From contig NZ_MIKB01000001.1 in assembly GCF_001730365.1 (NCBI RefSeq), forward strand, positions 1-64,000: a stretch of DNA of 64,000 nt, written 5' to 3'. The notes under the pieces are model-generated. The model saw nothing but the letters and a program-made list of their open reading frames with translations, had not been told where the DNA came from and did no database searches. The stretch is from Enterococcus quebecensis (lineage in GTDB: Bacteria > Bacillota > Bacilli > Lactobacillales > Enterococcaceae). Position numbers and translations under genes: made by a program. Positions 50,426-60,863 of this stretch are shown in pieces. The first letter of the stretch is position 1. The number at the start of each line of letters is the position of its first letter.

Positions 50426-50854
50426 TCATCTACATTCCTCACAACGGCCAAAAATCTCAAATCGATGACCTTCAATTTCACATCCGTTTAATTGTTCTTT
50501 AAAGAAATCCATTGGACACATGTGGATTTCTTTTGTCTTTCCGCAAACTGTACAAATAAAGTGATGGTGATGTCCTACTTCGTGGCAACAACGAAAGCGA
50601 AACTTCTTTTCCCCGTTCAAATCAGTTGTTTCCAGAAGTTCAAAATCTGCAAAGTCATGTAAATTTCGGTAAATAGTGTCGTAACTAACCCCATTGAATT
50701 CTTGGTTCATAAATTCATAGACTTCTCTTGCGGAGACATATCGATTGCGTCTAATCAAATAAGTGATCATTGCTTCTCTTTTTTTTGTATATTTTAAGCC
50801 ATTCTCTTTCATTACTGCTAATGATTGTTCTATTTTAGAATTGGATTGCACCAT
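50426..50854 (-). CDS. zur: Fur-family metalloregulator, probably Zur (zinc uptake regulator)
   Basis: The protein has a winged helix (about 15-85; SAREVYEFMNQEFNGVSYDTIYR in part) and a C-terminal dimer domain with a His cluster EVGHHHHF and two CxxC pairs (CTVC, CEEC) for the structural zinc. The spacing and HMCPMDFF segment look more like Zur than Fur or PerR, but the regulator type is inferred. The ATG at 50854 follows GGAGGT; the upstream ATG at 50902 in the same frame was rejected. It is divergent from ppsR. Confidence 0.85.
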   Translation of the reverse strand: MVQSNSKIEQSLAVMKENGLKYTKKREAMITYLIRRNRYVSAREVYEFMNQEFNGVSYDTIYRNLHDFADFELLETTDLNGEKKFRFRCCHEVGHHHHFICTVCGKTKEIHMCPMDFFKEQLNGCEIEGHRFEIFGRCEECR

Positions 50855-50876
50855 TTTATTACCTCCAGAGATCAAA

Positions 50877-50891
50877 TCAGAACCATTACGA
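50877..50891. promoter_or_regulatory. Degenerate Zur-box-like sequence upstream of the Fur-family gene
   Basis: On the minus strand TCGTAATGGTTCTGA matches one full half of the Zur box TCGTAATNATTACGA and part of the other (11 of 14 fixed positions). It lies between promoter and start codon, so autoregulation is possible. Confidence 0.25.
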
Positions 50892-50909
50892 ATAAGATTC
50901 ATGAAGGTA

Positions 50910-50918
50910 TGGTATAAT
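50910..50918 (+). promoter_or_regulatory. Extended -10 promoter of ppsR
   Basis: TGGTATAAT is an extended -10 box 35 bases upstream of the ppsR start. On the opposite strand the same AT stretch can serve the Fur-family gene. Confidence 0.5.
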
Positions 50919-50952
50919 ATATCTACAAAAAAAGCAAGAAAGGAATCATATT

Positions 50953-51810
50953 ATGTCAATTGATGAACAAAAAAAATGTGTAACAATCTTTGTTATCTCT
51001 GATTCAGCTGGAGAAACAGCATCAAAATTAGCAGCAGCGTCCATGGCTCAATATCCTAGCGTTGATTTTTCATTATTCAGACGAACATTTGCCAAAGAAG
51101 AAGTTAAACTAAGAAAAGCACTTGAAGATGCAAAACGTGAAAACGCAATGGTTTTACATACAATTGTTAATGAGCGTTTAGTAAAAATTGCTAATGATTT
51201 TTTTGAGGAACACAATTTATATCATTTCGATATATTAACACCTCCCGTAGCTGAAATCGAACGCTTAACTGGCATTGCCCCAACTAGAGAAGCAGGTGCT
51301 TTACATCATTTAAATGAAAACTATTTTAAACGGATCGAAGCGATGGAATTCGCAGTGAAATATGACGACGGCAAAGATCCTAGAGGTTTCCTAGAAGCAG
51401 ATGTACTATTACTAGGTGTTTCCAGAACATCAAAAACACCTCTTAGTTTATTTTTAGCTAATAAAAATTTAAAAGTAGCAAACTTACCTTTGATTCCAGA
51501 AGCACATTTACCAAAACAGCTTTGGGAAACAAATCCAAAAAAAATCGTTGGTTTAACTAATGATCCTGATATTTTAAACGGCATACGTAAAGAACGGATG
51601 AGAACTTACGGATTACCAGCTGATACTTCTTATTCGGATATTGAAAAAATCAGAAAAGAGTTAGCTTTTGCAAATGACCTCTATGAAAAGCTAGGCTGTG
51701 TTGTAATAAACGTGGCTTCACTTTCGATAGAAGAAACTGCTTCAATGATTTTAAATGCTCTTAACTTGGAAGATCATAGCTATTATGCAACAGAATCACC
51801 TGAAGCTTAA
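50953..51810 (+). CDS. ppsR: Pyruvate, phosphate dikinase regulatory protein (kinase/pyrophosphorylase)
   Basis: This 285-residue DUF299/YqfL-type protein reversibly phosphorylates a threonine of pyruvate phosphate dikinase or PEP synthase, switching it off with ADP as donor. It has FVISDSAGETA at residues 9-19 and the P-loop-like GVSRTSKTPLS near 156-166. No dikinase gene is in the window. Confidence 0.93.
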   Translation: MSIDEQKKCVTIFVISDSAGETASKLAAASMAQYPSVDFSLFRRTFAKEEVKLRKALEDAKRENAMVLHTIVNERLVKIANDFFEEHNLYHFDILTPPVAEIERLTGIAPTREAGALHHLNENYFKRIEAMEFAVKYDDGKDPRGFLEADVLLLGVSRTSKTPLSLFLANKNLKVANLPLIPEAHLPKQLWETNPKKIVGLTNDPDILNGIRKERMRTYGLPADTSYSDIEKIRKELAFANDLYEKLGCVVINVASLSIEETASMILNALNLEDHSYYATESPEA

Positions 51811-51817
51811 TAATAAT

Positions 51818-51856
51818 AAAAAACTAAAAGTAGTAAGACTACTTTTAGTTTTTTTT
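51818..51856. terminator. Bidirectional terminator between ppsR and thrB
   Basis: A near-perfect stem AAAAAACTAAAAGTAG with its complement and a 5-base loop, with A- and T-runs at both ends. Confidence 0.9.
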
Positions 51857-51862
51857 CATTAT

Positions 51863-52726
51863 TTAAAACACCTGAATACCTTCTTTGTCGATTGATAATA
51901 CATTAATCGCCGCTGAAAGTGGTAGTTTTTCCAATTCTTGAACCATTTTTTCTGTTTTTTCTTCTGGAGATAAGATTAAAACTGTTGGACCTGCTCCACT
52001 CAAAAATGCACCATATACGCCTACAGTATGCCCTAAATTCCGAATTTGATCTAAATGCGGAACTAGCTTTTTGCGGTAGGCTTCATGCCAACGGTCTTTT
52101 TCCATCATTACCCCTGCTAGTGGTAAATTGCCATTCAATATTGCAGCAATCATTACATTCGCAATTGAGCTAGCTTGCACTGCCTCTTTATAGGGAATAG
52201 ATGCTGGTAACACGCTACGACTTTCAGATGTTAACAAATGAACATCTGGAATATAGGCAATCACATCACACATCGGAAAATGATGTTTCACAGAATGAAC
52301 CTCGCCATCAACATAACTTGCAACAACAAAATCTCCACAAATTGCTGGAGCCACATTATCTGGATGTCCTTCGATTTCAGTGGCAATCTGCACTTTATCT
52401 TTTTGAGATAAGTTAAGATTTCCTAATCGGTTAGCAAGTTCAATACCTCCCACGATCACACTAGAACTGCTGCCTAATCCACGAGCTAAAGGGATATCCG
52501 ACGTCATCTTCAATACCCTAGGCGTAAGATCAGGAGCGATTTTTAATGCTGTTTGAATCAATAAATTGGATTTATCGTTCGGGATATCCGTTCCCAGAGA
52601 ATGCTTAATCACCCATTCTTCAGCAATTTCTAGTACTTCAATACTCAAGTACTGAGAAAGTGCAATACCACATGAGTCAAAACCCGGACCTAAATTTGCA
52701 CTGGTTGCGGGAATTCTTATTTTCAT
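51863..52726 (-). CDS. thrB: Homoserine kinase
   Basis: ThrB phosphorylates homoserine in threonine synthesis. The 287-residue GHMP kinase has [15 protein letters not shown] near the N-terminus, the ATP loop [11 protein letters not shown] (about 84-94) and the C-terminal [10 protein letters not shown]. The start overlaps the thrC stop by 4 bases; order hom-thrC-thrB. Confidence 0.97.
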   Translation of the reverse strand: MKIRIPATSANLGPGFDSCGIALSQYLSIEVLEIAEEWVIKHSLGTDIPNDKSNLLIQTALKIAPDLTPRVLKMTSDIPLARGLGSSSSVIVGGIELANRLGNLNLSQKDKVQIATEIEGHPDNVAPAICGDFVVASYVDGEVHSVKHHFPMCDVIAYIPDVHLLTSESRSVLPASIPYKEAVQASSIANVMIAAILNGNLPLAGVMMEKDRWHEAYRKKLVPHLDQIRNLGHTVGVYGAFLSGAGPTVLILSPEEKTEKMVQELEKLPLSAAINVLSIDKEGIQVF

Positions 52727-53781
52727 AGTTCTGACACTCCATTACGTAAATGCATACGCATTTCCTCTAGATCACTCATTTTAGAAATTTTTACATCGGT
52801 TGCATTGATAGCTGTGTCGGGATCCTTTAGACCATTTCCAGTGAAAATAGTTACGACCGTTTCGCCTGGTTTGATTTTCCCACTCTTCACGTGTTGAATT
52901 ACACCTGCTAAAGAAGCTGCCGAACCTGGTTCAACAAACACACCGTCTTGAGCCGCAACTTTACGGTATGCGTTTAAAATTTCTTCATCCGTTACAGAAT
53001 CAATGAACCCTTTGGATTCATCACGTGCTGCTTCTGCCAATTTCCAACTAGCAGGATTTCCAATTCGAATTGCTGTTGCTATTGTTTCAGGTTGTTCGAT
53101 TACTTCGCCTTTCACGATAGCAGCCGCTCCCTCTGCTTCAAATCCGTGCATTCTTGGTAAAAGTGTTCCTTTTTTGTCATGCCATTCCTTAAAACCTTTC
53201 CAATAAGCAGAAATATTCCCAGCGTTTCCTACTGGAATTGCTAAAACATCAGGTGCTTGTCCTAGTTGCTCACAGACTTCAAACGCTGCTGTTTTTTGGC
53301 CTTCTAAGCGATATGGATTCACAGAGTTTACCAGAGCTACTGCTTCAGTTTTCGCAATATCTCGAACGGCTTTCAGTGCTTCATCGAAATTACCTGGTAT
53401 TGAAATTATATCTGCACCATAAATGATCGCTTGCGCTAATTTGCCCATTGCGATTTTCCCATCTGGGATTACGACATATGCTTTAACGCCTGCTCTTGTA
53501 GCATAAGCTGCAGCTGCAGCACTTGTGTTTCCAGTTGAGGCACAGACGATTGCTTTTGCGCCTTCTTCAACGGCTTTGGCAACAGCCATAACCATACCAC
53601 GGTCTTTAAAAGATCCTGTGGGATTCAATCCTTCGTATTTTCCATATAGATTAATTCCTAATTCTTTTGATAAGCTATGCAATGGAATTAACGGAGTATT
53701 TCCTTCTGCTAATGAAATCATTGGTGTTTTGTCTGTAATTGGTAGATATTCCTTATATTGTTTTAATAGTCCTTCGTACAT
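52723..53781 (-). CDS. thrC: Threonine synthase
   Basis: ThrC converts O-phosphohomoserine to threonine with PLP. The 352-residue short form has the PLP lysine in [10 protein letters not shown] (about residues 55-64) and the phosphate-binding [10 protein letters not shown]. It lies 4 bases after hom. Confidence 0.97.
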   Translation of the reverse strand: MYEGLLKQYKEYLPITDKTPMISLAEGNTPLIPLHSLSKELGINLYGKYEGLNPTGSFKDRGMVMAVAKAVEEGAKAIVCASTGNTSAAAAAYATRAGVKAYVVIPDGKIAMGKLAQAIIYGADIISIPGNFDEALKAVRDIAKTEAVALVNSVNPYRLEGQKTAAFEVCEQLGQAPDVLAIPVGNAGNISAYWKGFKEWHDKKGTLLPRMHGFEAEGAAAIVKGEVIEQPETIATAIRIGNPASWKLAEAARDESKGFIDSVTDEEILNAYRKVAAQDGVFVEPGSAASLAGVIQHVKSGKIKPGETVVTIFTGNGLKDPDTAINATDVKISKMSDLEEMRMHLRNGVSEL

Positions 53782-53785
53782 CTCA

Positions 53786-55075
53786 TTACTCCTCCAATAC
53801 TTTGAATGTATTTAATAATTCAAATTCATCTGTTGATTTTATTTCTTTAGTCACTTGCTTCATCTGCTCTTTTGTAATTGTATGTGTAATCGCAACGATT
53901 CTAGCTCTTGTACCATCAGATTTTTGCTGAACTAATTGGTCAAAGCTAACATTTGCCTCTGTCATTATTTGCGTTAATTTTAAAATTTGACCATGTCTGT
54001 CTGGTACTTCAATAGAGAAATAATATTTTCCAGAAATAGTCTCATCTGCAGCTAATTTAGTGTCGTGCTGATAGGAATTGAACATATGTCCTGTAGTCCC
54101 CAAACGAATATTTTTAGCAATGGTTATAATATCACTAACAACACTTGTTGCAGTTGGTTTAGCCCCTGCTCCTGGTCCGTAATACATTGATTCGCCCACA
54201 CCTGAACTTTCGATAAAGACTGCATTGTATTCGTTACGAACGGAAGCAATAGGGTGAGATTTAGCAACAAGCATTGGTCCGACTTCTACCGCTATACTGC
54301 CTGATTGATTTTCAGAAGAACCAATCAATTTCACTTCGTACCCTAATTGAGCTGCCATTTCAACATCATCTAAAGACAATCCGCGAATCCCTCGGGTATC
54401 AACCTGATCCAATCTAATATTCATCCCAAATGCAAACTGACTTAAAATGACCATCTTATATGCTGCGTCGATTCCATCTACATCATTTGTCGGATCTGAT
54501 TCAGCAAAACCTAATTCTTGCGCTTCTTTTAAAGCTTGATCATAAGATTTTTTTTCAGTGACCATTTGTGTCAGCATATAATTTGTTGTTCCATTCACGA
54601 TTCCCAATACTTTTTGAATATTGTCAGCTGCCAAACTATTGGCAATAGTTCGTAAAATAGGGATTCCACCTGCTACACTGGCTTCATAATATAAGTCACA
54701 GTGATTTTTCTGTGCTAAAGCGACAAGTTCACTACCATGTTGCGCCAAAAGATCTTTGTTCGCAGTTACGATATGTTTGCCATTTTCTAAGGCTTTGGTA
54801 ATGAAGGATTTTGCTGGTTCAACTTTTCCTATTAATTCTACAATTATTTTAATTTCATCATCATTGATAATATCATCAATATTTGTTGTGAGCTGGATAT
54901 CAAATTTCTCAGCTAGTCGTTTTTTTTCTGTTTCATCACGTACCAATGCTTTTGAAATACTAATTTCCATCCCAGTCACCTGAGAAATTTTTTCTTGATG
55001 TTCATGTAAAATTGTCGGCACACCAGATCCAACTGTTCCCAGTCCGAGTAAACCCACCTTCATCTTATCCTTCAT
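53786..55075 (-). CDS. hom: Homoserine dehydrogenase
   Basis: Hom reduces aspartate semialdehyde to homoserine, the branch point to threonine and methionine. The 429-residue protein has the NAD(P) loop [10 protein letters not shown] (about 11-20), NGTTNYML and the C-terminal ACT domain (about 350-425), so threonine feedback is expected. It leads the hom-thrC-thrB operon; the start follows GGAGG. I see no T-box in the 130-base leader. Confidence 0.97.
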   Translation of the reverse strand: MKDKMKVGLLGLGTVGSGVPTILHEHQEKISQVTGMEISISKALVRDETEKKRLAEKFDIQLTTNIDDIINDDEIKIIVELIGKVEPAKSFITKALENGKHIVTANKDLLAQHGSELVALAQKNHCDLYYEASVAGGIPILRTIANSLAADNIQKVLGIVNGTTNYMLTQMVTEKKSYDQALKEAQELGFAESDPTNDVDGIDAAYKMVILSQFAFGMNIRLDQVDTRGIRGLSLDDVEMAAQLGYEVKLIGSSENQSGSIAVEVGPMLVAKSHPIASVRNEYNAVFIESSGVGESMYYGPGAGAKPTATSVVSDIITIAKNIRLGTTGHMFNSYQHDTKLAADETISGKYYFSIEVPDRHGQILKLTQIMTEANVSFDQLVQQKSDGTRARIVAITHTITKEQMKQVTKEIKSTDEFELLNTFKVLEE

Positions 55076-55154
55076 TCTTCTTCCTCCAACTATATAATTA
55101 GAATCATTTCATCTTATTCTAATAAAACATGGTTCTAGTATACCCAACTAACGT

Positions 55155-55192
55155 AAAAAAAACTACCCTTTTCTTTTAATTTCCCAAGGGAG
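55155..55192 (-). terminator. Terminator of the ArsR-type gene
   Basis: ACTCCCTT pairs with AAGGGTAGT with a one-base bulge and is followed by eight T on the minus strand. Confidence 0.65.
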
Positions 55193-55208
55193 TCATAGAA
55201 AAGGTGAG

Positions 55209-55496
55209 TTATTGGTGTTTGATATGTTCAAATGTCTGATTGAGGATATCTATAACATGGTGATCATCCAATGTATAATAGATAGTTTTACCTTCGCGTC
55301 TAGATTTTACTACGTGAGTATCTCGTAATAATTTTAATTGATGGGAGACGGCTGACTGCTCCATCGATAAACGTTCTCCGATTGCTGTCACGTTTAGTTC
55401 TCCTAGTTTTAGCAAAAGTAACATTCGCAACCTAGTTGGATCACTCAACACTTTATAAAGCTGACTTACTTTTTGAATTTCTTCGTTTTCTTTCAT
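55209..55496 (-). CDS. ArsR/SmtB-family repressor with a zinc-type alpha-5 site (CzrA-like)
   Basis: The 95-residue winged-helix protein has the ArsR HTH at about 35-62 (NVTAIGERLSMEQSAVSHQL). The arsenic/cadmium Cys motif ELCVCD is replaced by ELNVTAI. The C-terminal helix carries Asp78, His80, His91 and His94 in the spacing D-x-H-x10-H-x2-H, which is the zinc/cobalt site of CzrA and SmtB. It is therefore predicted to be a zinc-released repressor. No efflux gene is adjacent, so its target must lie elsewhere. Confidence 0.88.
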   Translation of the reverse strand: MKENEEIQKVSQLYKVLSDPTRLRMLLLLKLGELNVTAIGERLSMEQSAVSHQLKLLRDTHVVKSRREGKTIYYTLDDHHVIDILNQTFEHIKHQ

Positions 55497-55581
55497 CGCT
55501 GAGCTCCCTTTCGTATTTTCTCTTGCTTATTATAGCAAATATTTTTTAAATGAGGATAGATTTTATTTCCATAATTATAAA

Positions 55582-55616
55582 AAAGACAAGTAGATAAAAC
55601 ATCATTACTTGTCTTT
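55582..55616 (-). terminator. Terminator of proC
   Basis: AAAGACAAGTA/TACTTGTCTTT just after the proC stop, followed by TTTTTATAA on the minus strand. Confidence 0.88.
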
Positions 55617-55630
55617 AATTAGTGTTAAAT

Positions 55631-56407
55631 TTAACTATTTGCTTTTTTTACAGCATCCATCACTGCATATCTAAACCCATTTTTTTCCAACGCTGCAACA
55701 CCTTTGATCGTACTTCCACCAGGAGAAGTTACACCATCTTTTAATTCGCCTGGATGTTTTTTAGTCTCAATGGCTAATTTCGCAGACCCTAACATCATCT
55801 GTGCAATGACTTCATAAGAAAGACTACGAGGCATACCTTCCATTACAGCACCATCGGCTAAAGCTTCCATAAATATATCGACAAAAGCAGGACTGCATCC
55901 GGCAACTGTACCGAAAGTACCTAGAATATTCTCGCTAACTTCTTCTATCTTTCCTAGTGATTCTAATACACGAGTTGCTTCCTCTTTTGATGCTCCTGGC
56001 ATGTCAGAAGCAAAAACGGCACCAATCATTCCAGCGTTAACACTTACAGGTGTGTTCGGAATAGCGTGAACAACATGGATTTCTTTACCTAAAACAGCTT
56101 GAGCTTCTTCTACTGTATGTCCTGTGGCAACAGAGATAAGAATAGTACCTTTGGACATAAATGGTGCTGCTTGTTTTAAAATATCTAAAACAATTTTCGC
56201 ACCCGTTGCGATAAATATAACTTTACATTCTTTAAATGCGTTATAATCTTTAATCAATTGAAAGTTGAATTTTTTTTGTAACGCTTCAGCGGTACCACTT
56301 GATCCACCTTTTACGAATAAATTTTCTGGTGTTACAATTTTCGCTTTTAAAAGACCTTCAATCATGGCACTTCCCATATGCCCAGCTCCTATAAATCCAA
56401 TGTTCAT
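55631..56407 (-). CDS. proC: Pyrroline-5-carboxylate reductase
   Basis: ProC performs the last step of proline synthesis with NAD(P)H. The 258-residue protein has GFIGAGHMGSAM at the N-terminus and the C-terminal signature HPGELKDGVTSPGGSTIKG. The ATG at 56407 lies 8 bases after GGAG; an in-frame GTG at 56416 was rejected. Confidence 0.97.
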   Translation of the reverse strand: MNIGFIGAGHMGSAMIEGLLKAKIVTPENLFVKGGSSGTAEALQKKFNFQLIKDYNAFKECKVIFIATGAKIVLDILKQAAPFMSKGTILISVATGHTVEEAQAVLGKEIHVVHAIPNTPVSVNAGMIGAVFASDMPGASKEEATRVLESLGKIEEVSENILGTFGTVAGCSPAFVDIFMEALADGAVMEGMPRSLSYEVIAQMMLGSAKLAIETKKHPGELKDGVTSPGGSTIKGVAALEKNGFRYAVMDAVKKANS

Positions 56408-56437
56408 CTTGATCACTCCTCATAATTTTTGCAAATG

Positions 56438-56480
56438 AAAGGACTGAAATAAACCTTCTATCTAGTTTTTTCAGTCCTTT
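56438..56480 (-). terminator. Terminator of the phosphoglucomutase gene
   Basis: AAAGGACTGAA/TTCAGTCCTTT right after the stop; the T-run is within and after the arm. Confidence 0.7.
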
Positions 56481-56484
56481 TATC

Positions 56485-58209
56485 TTATTCTGTTAATGCA
56501 TTAACTGCATGTTCAAAGTTCTTAATTTTTTGATTTGCTTCCACTTGAGAAGTGGCTTTTGTTGCCAAATAAAATTTAATTTTTGGTTCAGTTCCAGATG
56601 GGCGAATTGCAATCCAACTGCCGTCTTCTAAGAAGTATTTTAGCACATCTGATGGCGGTGTTGTTAGTTTTTCGACTTTTCCATCAGAAGATGTACGTGT
56701 TAATTCTTTGAAATCTTCTGTTTGCGTTACTTTAATGTCAGCAAATGAAGTTGGCGCTTCTTCACGGAATTTTTTCATTAAAGCTTTAATTTTTTCACTA
56801 CCTTCAATACCACTCAAGGTAACTGAAATAGTTTTTTCTTCATAGTAGCCATATTCTTCAAAAATATCTTGTAATCCATCATAAAGTGTTTTTCCTTGTT
56901 TTTTGTAAAAAGCAGCAACTTCCGCCAATAAAACTAATACTTGGATTGCATCTTTATCACGAACGAAAGATTTCACCAAATAACCATAGCTTTCTTCAAA
57001 ACCAAACATAAAAGTTTGTGAATGATCTTCTTCATATTGTTGAATTTTTTCTGCAATAAATTTAAATCCAGTTAAAACGTCTACCATTTTTGTCTTATAT
57101 TTTTCTGCAATCGCTGTAGCTAGTTCACTAGATACGATTGATTTCAACACTACTGCATTTTCTGGTAACGTACCTGCTTGTTTATGAGCTTCTAAAATGT
57201 ATTGAATCATGATCGCTCCTAATTGATTACCTGTTAAAACCTGATACGATCCATTAGGTAAACGAACAGCGGCTCCTAAACGATCTGCATCTGGATCTGT
57301 GGCGATCAATAGGTCTGCTCCTTCTTTTTCACCTAAACGAATTGCATATTCAAAAGCAGAATGTTCTTCTGGATTCGGTGATTTAACTGTTGTAAAATCA
57401 GGATCTGCAATGGCTTGTTCAGGTACAAGAACAAATTTTTCAAATCCAGCCTGTTTTAAAGCCTTCTCTCCTAGCATTTTTCCTGTACCGTGTAATGGCG
57501 TGTAGACTAGCTTTAATTCTTTCCCCATATCATCGATCAACTCTTGATTAATCGTAACGTTTTTCACTTCTTTTAAATAGGCCGCATCAACTTCTTCGCC
57601 AATGATTGTGATCAAATCACTCTCTTTTGCTTGATCGTCCGATAAAACATCAATTTTTAATGGATTCTCAATTTCACGGACATACTTAGTTAATGCATCT
57701 GCATCTGCTGGCGGCATTTGTCCACCATCAGCACCATAAACTTTATAGCCATTATAAGCTGCTGGGTTATGAGAAGCAGTAATCATAATACCTGAAAAAG
57801 CATTTAGATAACGAACAGCAAACGACAACTCTGGGGTTGGACGTAAACTTTCAAAAACAAATGCAGGAATATTATGTTGCGCTAAGGTTTTCGCTGCTTC
57901 CATAGCAAATTCTGGAGACATATGACGAGAATCGTAGGCAATAGCAACCCCACGACGCTTTGCCTCAGCACCTTGTGCATCTACAAAACGAGCCAAACCT
58001 TCTGTTGCTTGACGAATCGTAAAAATATTCATTCGATTGATACCTGCACCTAAAATCCCTCGCATCCCGGCAGTTCCAAACTCCAATGGCGCATAAAAAG
58101 CATCCTCGCATTTTTCAGGATCTTCGTTCAAATCGCTCAATTCTCTTTTTAAATTTTCTGGTATATTTTCTTCATTTATCCACTGTTCATAGACTTGTTC
58201 CCAAGACAT
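56485..58209 (-). CDS. pgcA: Phosphoglucomutase/phosphomannomutase, alpha-PGM family
   Basis: This 574-residue enzyme interconverts glucose 6- and 1-phosphate for cell-wall sugar and glycogen-type pathways. The catalytic serine is in [13 protein letters not shown] (about 140-152), the metal loop is DPDADRLG, and the sugar loop is GFEESYGY. The phosphate-binding [12 protein letters not shown] is near the C-terminus. The ATG at 58209 follows GAGGTG. Confidence 0.96.
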   Translation of the reverse strand: MSWEQVYEQWINEENIPENLKRELSDLNEDPEKCEDAFYAPLEFGTAGMRGILGAGINRMNIFTIRQATEGLARFVDAQGAEAKRRGVAIAYDSRHMSPEFAMEAAKTLAQHNIPAFVFESLRPTPELSFAVRYLNAFSGIMITASHNPAAYNGYKVYGADGGQMPPADADALTKYVREIENPLKIDVLSDDQAKESDLITIIGEEVDAAYLKEVKNVTINQELIDDMGKELKLVYTPLHGTGKMLGEKALKQAGFEKFVLVPEQAIADPDFTTVKSPNPEEHSAFEYAIRLGEKEGADLLIATDPDADRLGAAVRLPNGSYQVLTGNQLGAIMIQYILEAHKQAGTLPENAVVLKSIVSSELATAIAEKYKTKMVDVLTGFKFIAEKIQQYEEDHSQTFMFGFEESYGYLVKSFVRDKDAIQVLVLLAEVAAFYKKQGKTLYDGLQDIFEEYGYYEEKTISVTLSGIEGSEKIKALMKKFREEAPTSFADIKVTQTEDFKELTRTSSDGKVEKLTTPPSDVLKYFLEDGSWIAIRPSGTEPKIKFYLATKATSQVEANQKIKNFEHAVNALTE

Positions 58210-58275
58210 GTTAAGCACCTCTTTTTATCATTTGTTTTCTTATCCACTAGTAAGTATATCATTCCATCGCCTTAG

Positions 58276-58305
58276 AAGAAAGTGATCCCTTAAAAAAGCT
58301 TTCTT
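58276..58305 (-). terminator. Weak terminator of the nitroreductase gene
   Basis: AAGAAAG/CTTTCTT with a 16-base loop downstream of the stop; short stem and poor T-run. Confidence 0.35.
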
Positions 58306-58319
58306 ATAAATTCTTTACG

Positions 58320-59048
58320 CTATTTCTTCAAAAGTCCCTGCATTTCTAATAGTTGATCCGTAATCATTACTGGTTCAGCTGCGAAATAATCCGAGAATTT
58401 TTGGCTCCACTGTTTTGTTTCTCTTGCTTCACCAAATATTTCCATTGTCTCATTGTATTCCTCAATCAAAGAATAATTGTATAGCTGAAACTTATCATAA
58501 TGGACTACAGCCTTTTCAGGTAAACGTGGTTTGACTTCCATAGCTACAGTTGGTTTGCCTATGCTTAAACCAAATAATGGAAATGTATGTTCTGGCAATT
58601 CTAGTAATTGACTAATCTCTTTTCCATGTTTCCGTATACTTCCTACGACAACTGATCCCAGACCCAAACTTTCAGCAGCAATTACAGCATTCTCTAAAGC
58701 TAGCGCTGCATCAGTTGTAGCCAAAATAATCGGCTCGATACTTTCATCAATTAAATAAGGACTTTCGTGAGCCTTGCTCACCATTTTTGTTCGATAAAGA
58801 TCACCAACAAAAATCAAAAAGACCGAACTTTTCAAGATTTGAGGATTCCCCGGATTCCATTTCACAAGCTGTTCTCGAATTACATTATCTTTAACAACAA
58901 TAATGCTGTAAAATTGACCATTCATCCAACTGGGAGCTTGACGTGCGGCATCGACTATTGCTTGCAATTCTTCATTGGGCAAGACATAATTCTCATCAAA
59001 GTCTCGATAGCTGCGTCTATTTTTCAAAAATTCGATCGTTTCATTCAT
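58320..59048 (-). CDS. Nitroreductase family FMN-dependent oxidoreductase
   Basis: The 242-residue protein opens with FLKNRRSYRDF, the FMN-contacting loop of the family. It has ARQAPSWMNGQ and a GLGSVVVGSIRKH segment typical of NfsA-like members. It reduces flavin, nitro or quinone compounds with NAD(P)H; the physiological substrate is unknown. The start ATG at 59048 follows GGAGGAG. It is 29 bases after the MocR-type gene, so co-transcription is likely. Confidence 0.88.
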   Translation of the reverse strand: MNETIEFLKNRRSYRDFDENYVLPNEELQAIVDAARQAPSWMNGQFYSIIVVKDNVIREQLVKWNPGNPQILKSSVFLIFVGDLYRTKMVSKAHESPYLIDESIEPIILATTDAALALENAVIAAESLGLGSVVVGSIRKHGKEISQLLELPEHTFPLFGLSIGKPTVAMEVKPRLPEKAVVHYDKFQLYNYSLIEEYNETMEIFGEARETKQWSQKFSDYFAAEPVMITDQLLEMQGLLKK

Positions 59049-59077
59049 ATTAATCTCCTCCATTTATTCTTATTTTA

Positions 59078-60520
59078 TCATAGTGCATGCGAATCAAAAG
59101 TAATTTTTTTCGTGATTTTCTTCATTTTCTTTTCAAATATTGACAACTTATCTTCGTCTACTCTGGAAAAATTGATTCGTATACTATCCTGATTTTCACT
59201 AAAAATAAAACTTGGAGCAATTAATAGTCCTTCTTGTAGAAAAATTGCCCAGTCTTTTTGACGTAACCTCCCTCGTTTCCACTTTGCCCACAAATAAAAA
59301 CCGCCTTTAGGCATTTCAACTTCCCATCCATCTATCTTGCTGACAACATCGAATACTGCCTGACCTCTTTCTTCTACCTTTTTCTTCAGATAAGTAGTTT
59401 TAGCTGAAAAGGCTTCATCAGTCAATGCCAAGTTCGCCAATACCTGGGGAAAAATACTCAATGAAAAATCCATCATCTTTCTTGCTTCAGCTAATTGTTG
59501 ATTTACAGATGTCGGAGCACTTAACCAACCAATTTTTGTAGTTGACCCAAGAATTTTTGAAAGGGAACCGATATAAAGTACGTTTTCTGGATCTAATTTT
59601 TTTAGTGGCTGAATTTGATCCGATGAAATAAAATTTAATTTTCCAAAAACGTCGTCTTCTAATATTGGTACTTGGTAATTTTGACATAATTTAACTAATG
59701 CTTTTCTTCGTTTCATTGACATCGTTTTACCCGTTGGATTTTGGAACGATGGGTTAACCATAACCATTTTTACCCGATGTTGGCGAATCATCTTTTCAAG
59801 CGAGTCAAGACAAATTCCTTCCTCATCCATTTTCACACCATAAAGACGGATACCCGCTGCTTGGAAAATCGGTAACGCATAAAGAAAAGACGGATCTTCT
59901 ATTGCTACACTATCGCCTGACTGGAGTAGTACTTGTAGAATCAAAAATAATGCTTGTTGAGCACCAGAGGTAATCAATAAACTTTCTGGGGGTAAGGAAA
60001 AGCCATACTCTTTTTCAGTCTCTCGACTAATTGATTGCCTCAATGGGAGATACCCTAAATCATCCTGCTGTTCTTCTTCTAAAAAATGCTTCCATGTTAA
60101 TGGAGGAAACGCAAAACTGGGGATCAAATCTAATGGAAGTTCTCCTGTGTACAAATCTAATACATGTTCATTGGATTGTTTAAGCAACATTTCTATCTGC
60201 TCAATAAAAGGATCTACTTTGGCAAATGCGTTTTGCTGTAAATATTGGCGCCAATTGGTTCTTGGGGTGGTAGTGATTCCCCACTTCCCTTCATTGACGA
60301 TCGTTCCGCTGCCTTGTTTTCTAACGATCCAACCTAAAGAAACAAGTTCGTCTAATGCATGAACAACGGTGGAACGATTGACTTGGAAAAATTCTGCTAG
60401 CTTTCTTTCAGAAGGTAAACGCTCACCGGGAAGTAGTTCTCCATTTTTTATATAAGACAGGATTAGTTCAATGATACTTATGTATATTGGCACGCCTTTT
60501 TCTTTTTTTAAAGACCACAT
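59078..60520 (-). CDS. MocR/PdxR-like GntR-family regulator with aminotransferase-like domain
   Basis: The 480 residues hold a GntR winged helix (about 8-72, LPSERKLAEFFQVNRSTVVHAL) and a fold-type I aminotransferase domain (about 110-470). The expected PLP lysine is in IGSLSKILGS. PdxR proteins of this family sense PLP and control vitamin B6 genes. It is divergent from pdxK and an ECF transporter gene, supporting a PdxR role. Target promoters of MocR proteins usually contain direct repeats. Confidence 0.9.
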   Translation of the reverse strand: MWSLKKEKGVPIYISIIELILSYIKNGELLPGERLPSERKLAEFFQVNRSTVVHALDELVSLGWIVRKQGSGTIVNEGKWGITTTPRTNWRQYLQQNAFAKVDPFIEQIEMLLKQSNEHVLDLYTGELPLDLIPSFAFPPLTWKHFLEEEQQDDLGYLPLRQSISRETEKEYGFSLPPESLLITSGAQQALFLILQVLLQSGDSVAIEDPSFLYALPIFQAAGIRLYGVKMDEEGICLDSLEKMIRQHRVKMVMVNPSFQNPTGKTMSMKRRKALVKLCQNYQVPILEDDVFGKLNFISSDQIQPLKKLDPENVLYIGSLSKILGSTTKIGWLSAPTSVNQQLAEARKMMDFSLSIFPQVLANLALTDEAFSAKTTYLKKKVEERGQAVFDVVSKIDGWEVEMPKGGFYLWAKWKRGRLRQKDWAIFLQEGLLIAPSFIFSENQDSIRINFSRVDEDKLSIFEKKMKKITKKITFDSHAL

Positions 60521-60686
60521 TTTTTTGCCTCCTATTTGTTGATTTGGATTTTTGTTTTTTTGATTGATTCTTTATTATTGATATAGCTTAATTGTAGTAT
60601 AACTTTATTTTTCTGTTTTCTTGATGTTTGATGGCATGTTGTTTCTGGCTGATTTTCGGCATTTAGTGGTAGTTAACGAAAGGTCC

Positions 60687-60820
60687 CAACGCTTTCTTTG
60701 GTCGCCTTGCACTGCTCAACATCGAATCATTTCATTCTTCGTGTTTCAAAACTAAGGATCAACGCTCCCTTTGGTCGCCTTGTACTGCTCAACATCGAAT
60801 CATTTCATTCTTCGTGTTTC
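60687..60820. repeat. Tandem 61-bp direct repeat upstream of pdxK
   Basis: Two copies, 60687-60747 and 60760-60820, match at 58 of 61 positions with a 73-base period. Each contains an imperfect hairpin centred on CGAATCATTTCATTCTTCG. No reading frame or known RNA was recognised in it. Confidence 0.9.
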
Positions 60821-60821
60821 G

Positions 60822-60863
60822 CAGCAATTGGATGACCTGAAAATAACCCAATTGGCTGTTTTT
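60822..60863 (+). terminator. Terminator-like hairpin upstream of pdxK
   Basis: CAGCAATTGG and CCAATTGGCTG form a stem with one bulge, followed by TTTTTG. It directly follows the tandem repeat and precedes pdxK, so it may be an attenuator or the end of a short RNA covering the repeat. Confidence 0.55.
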
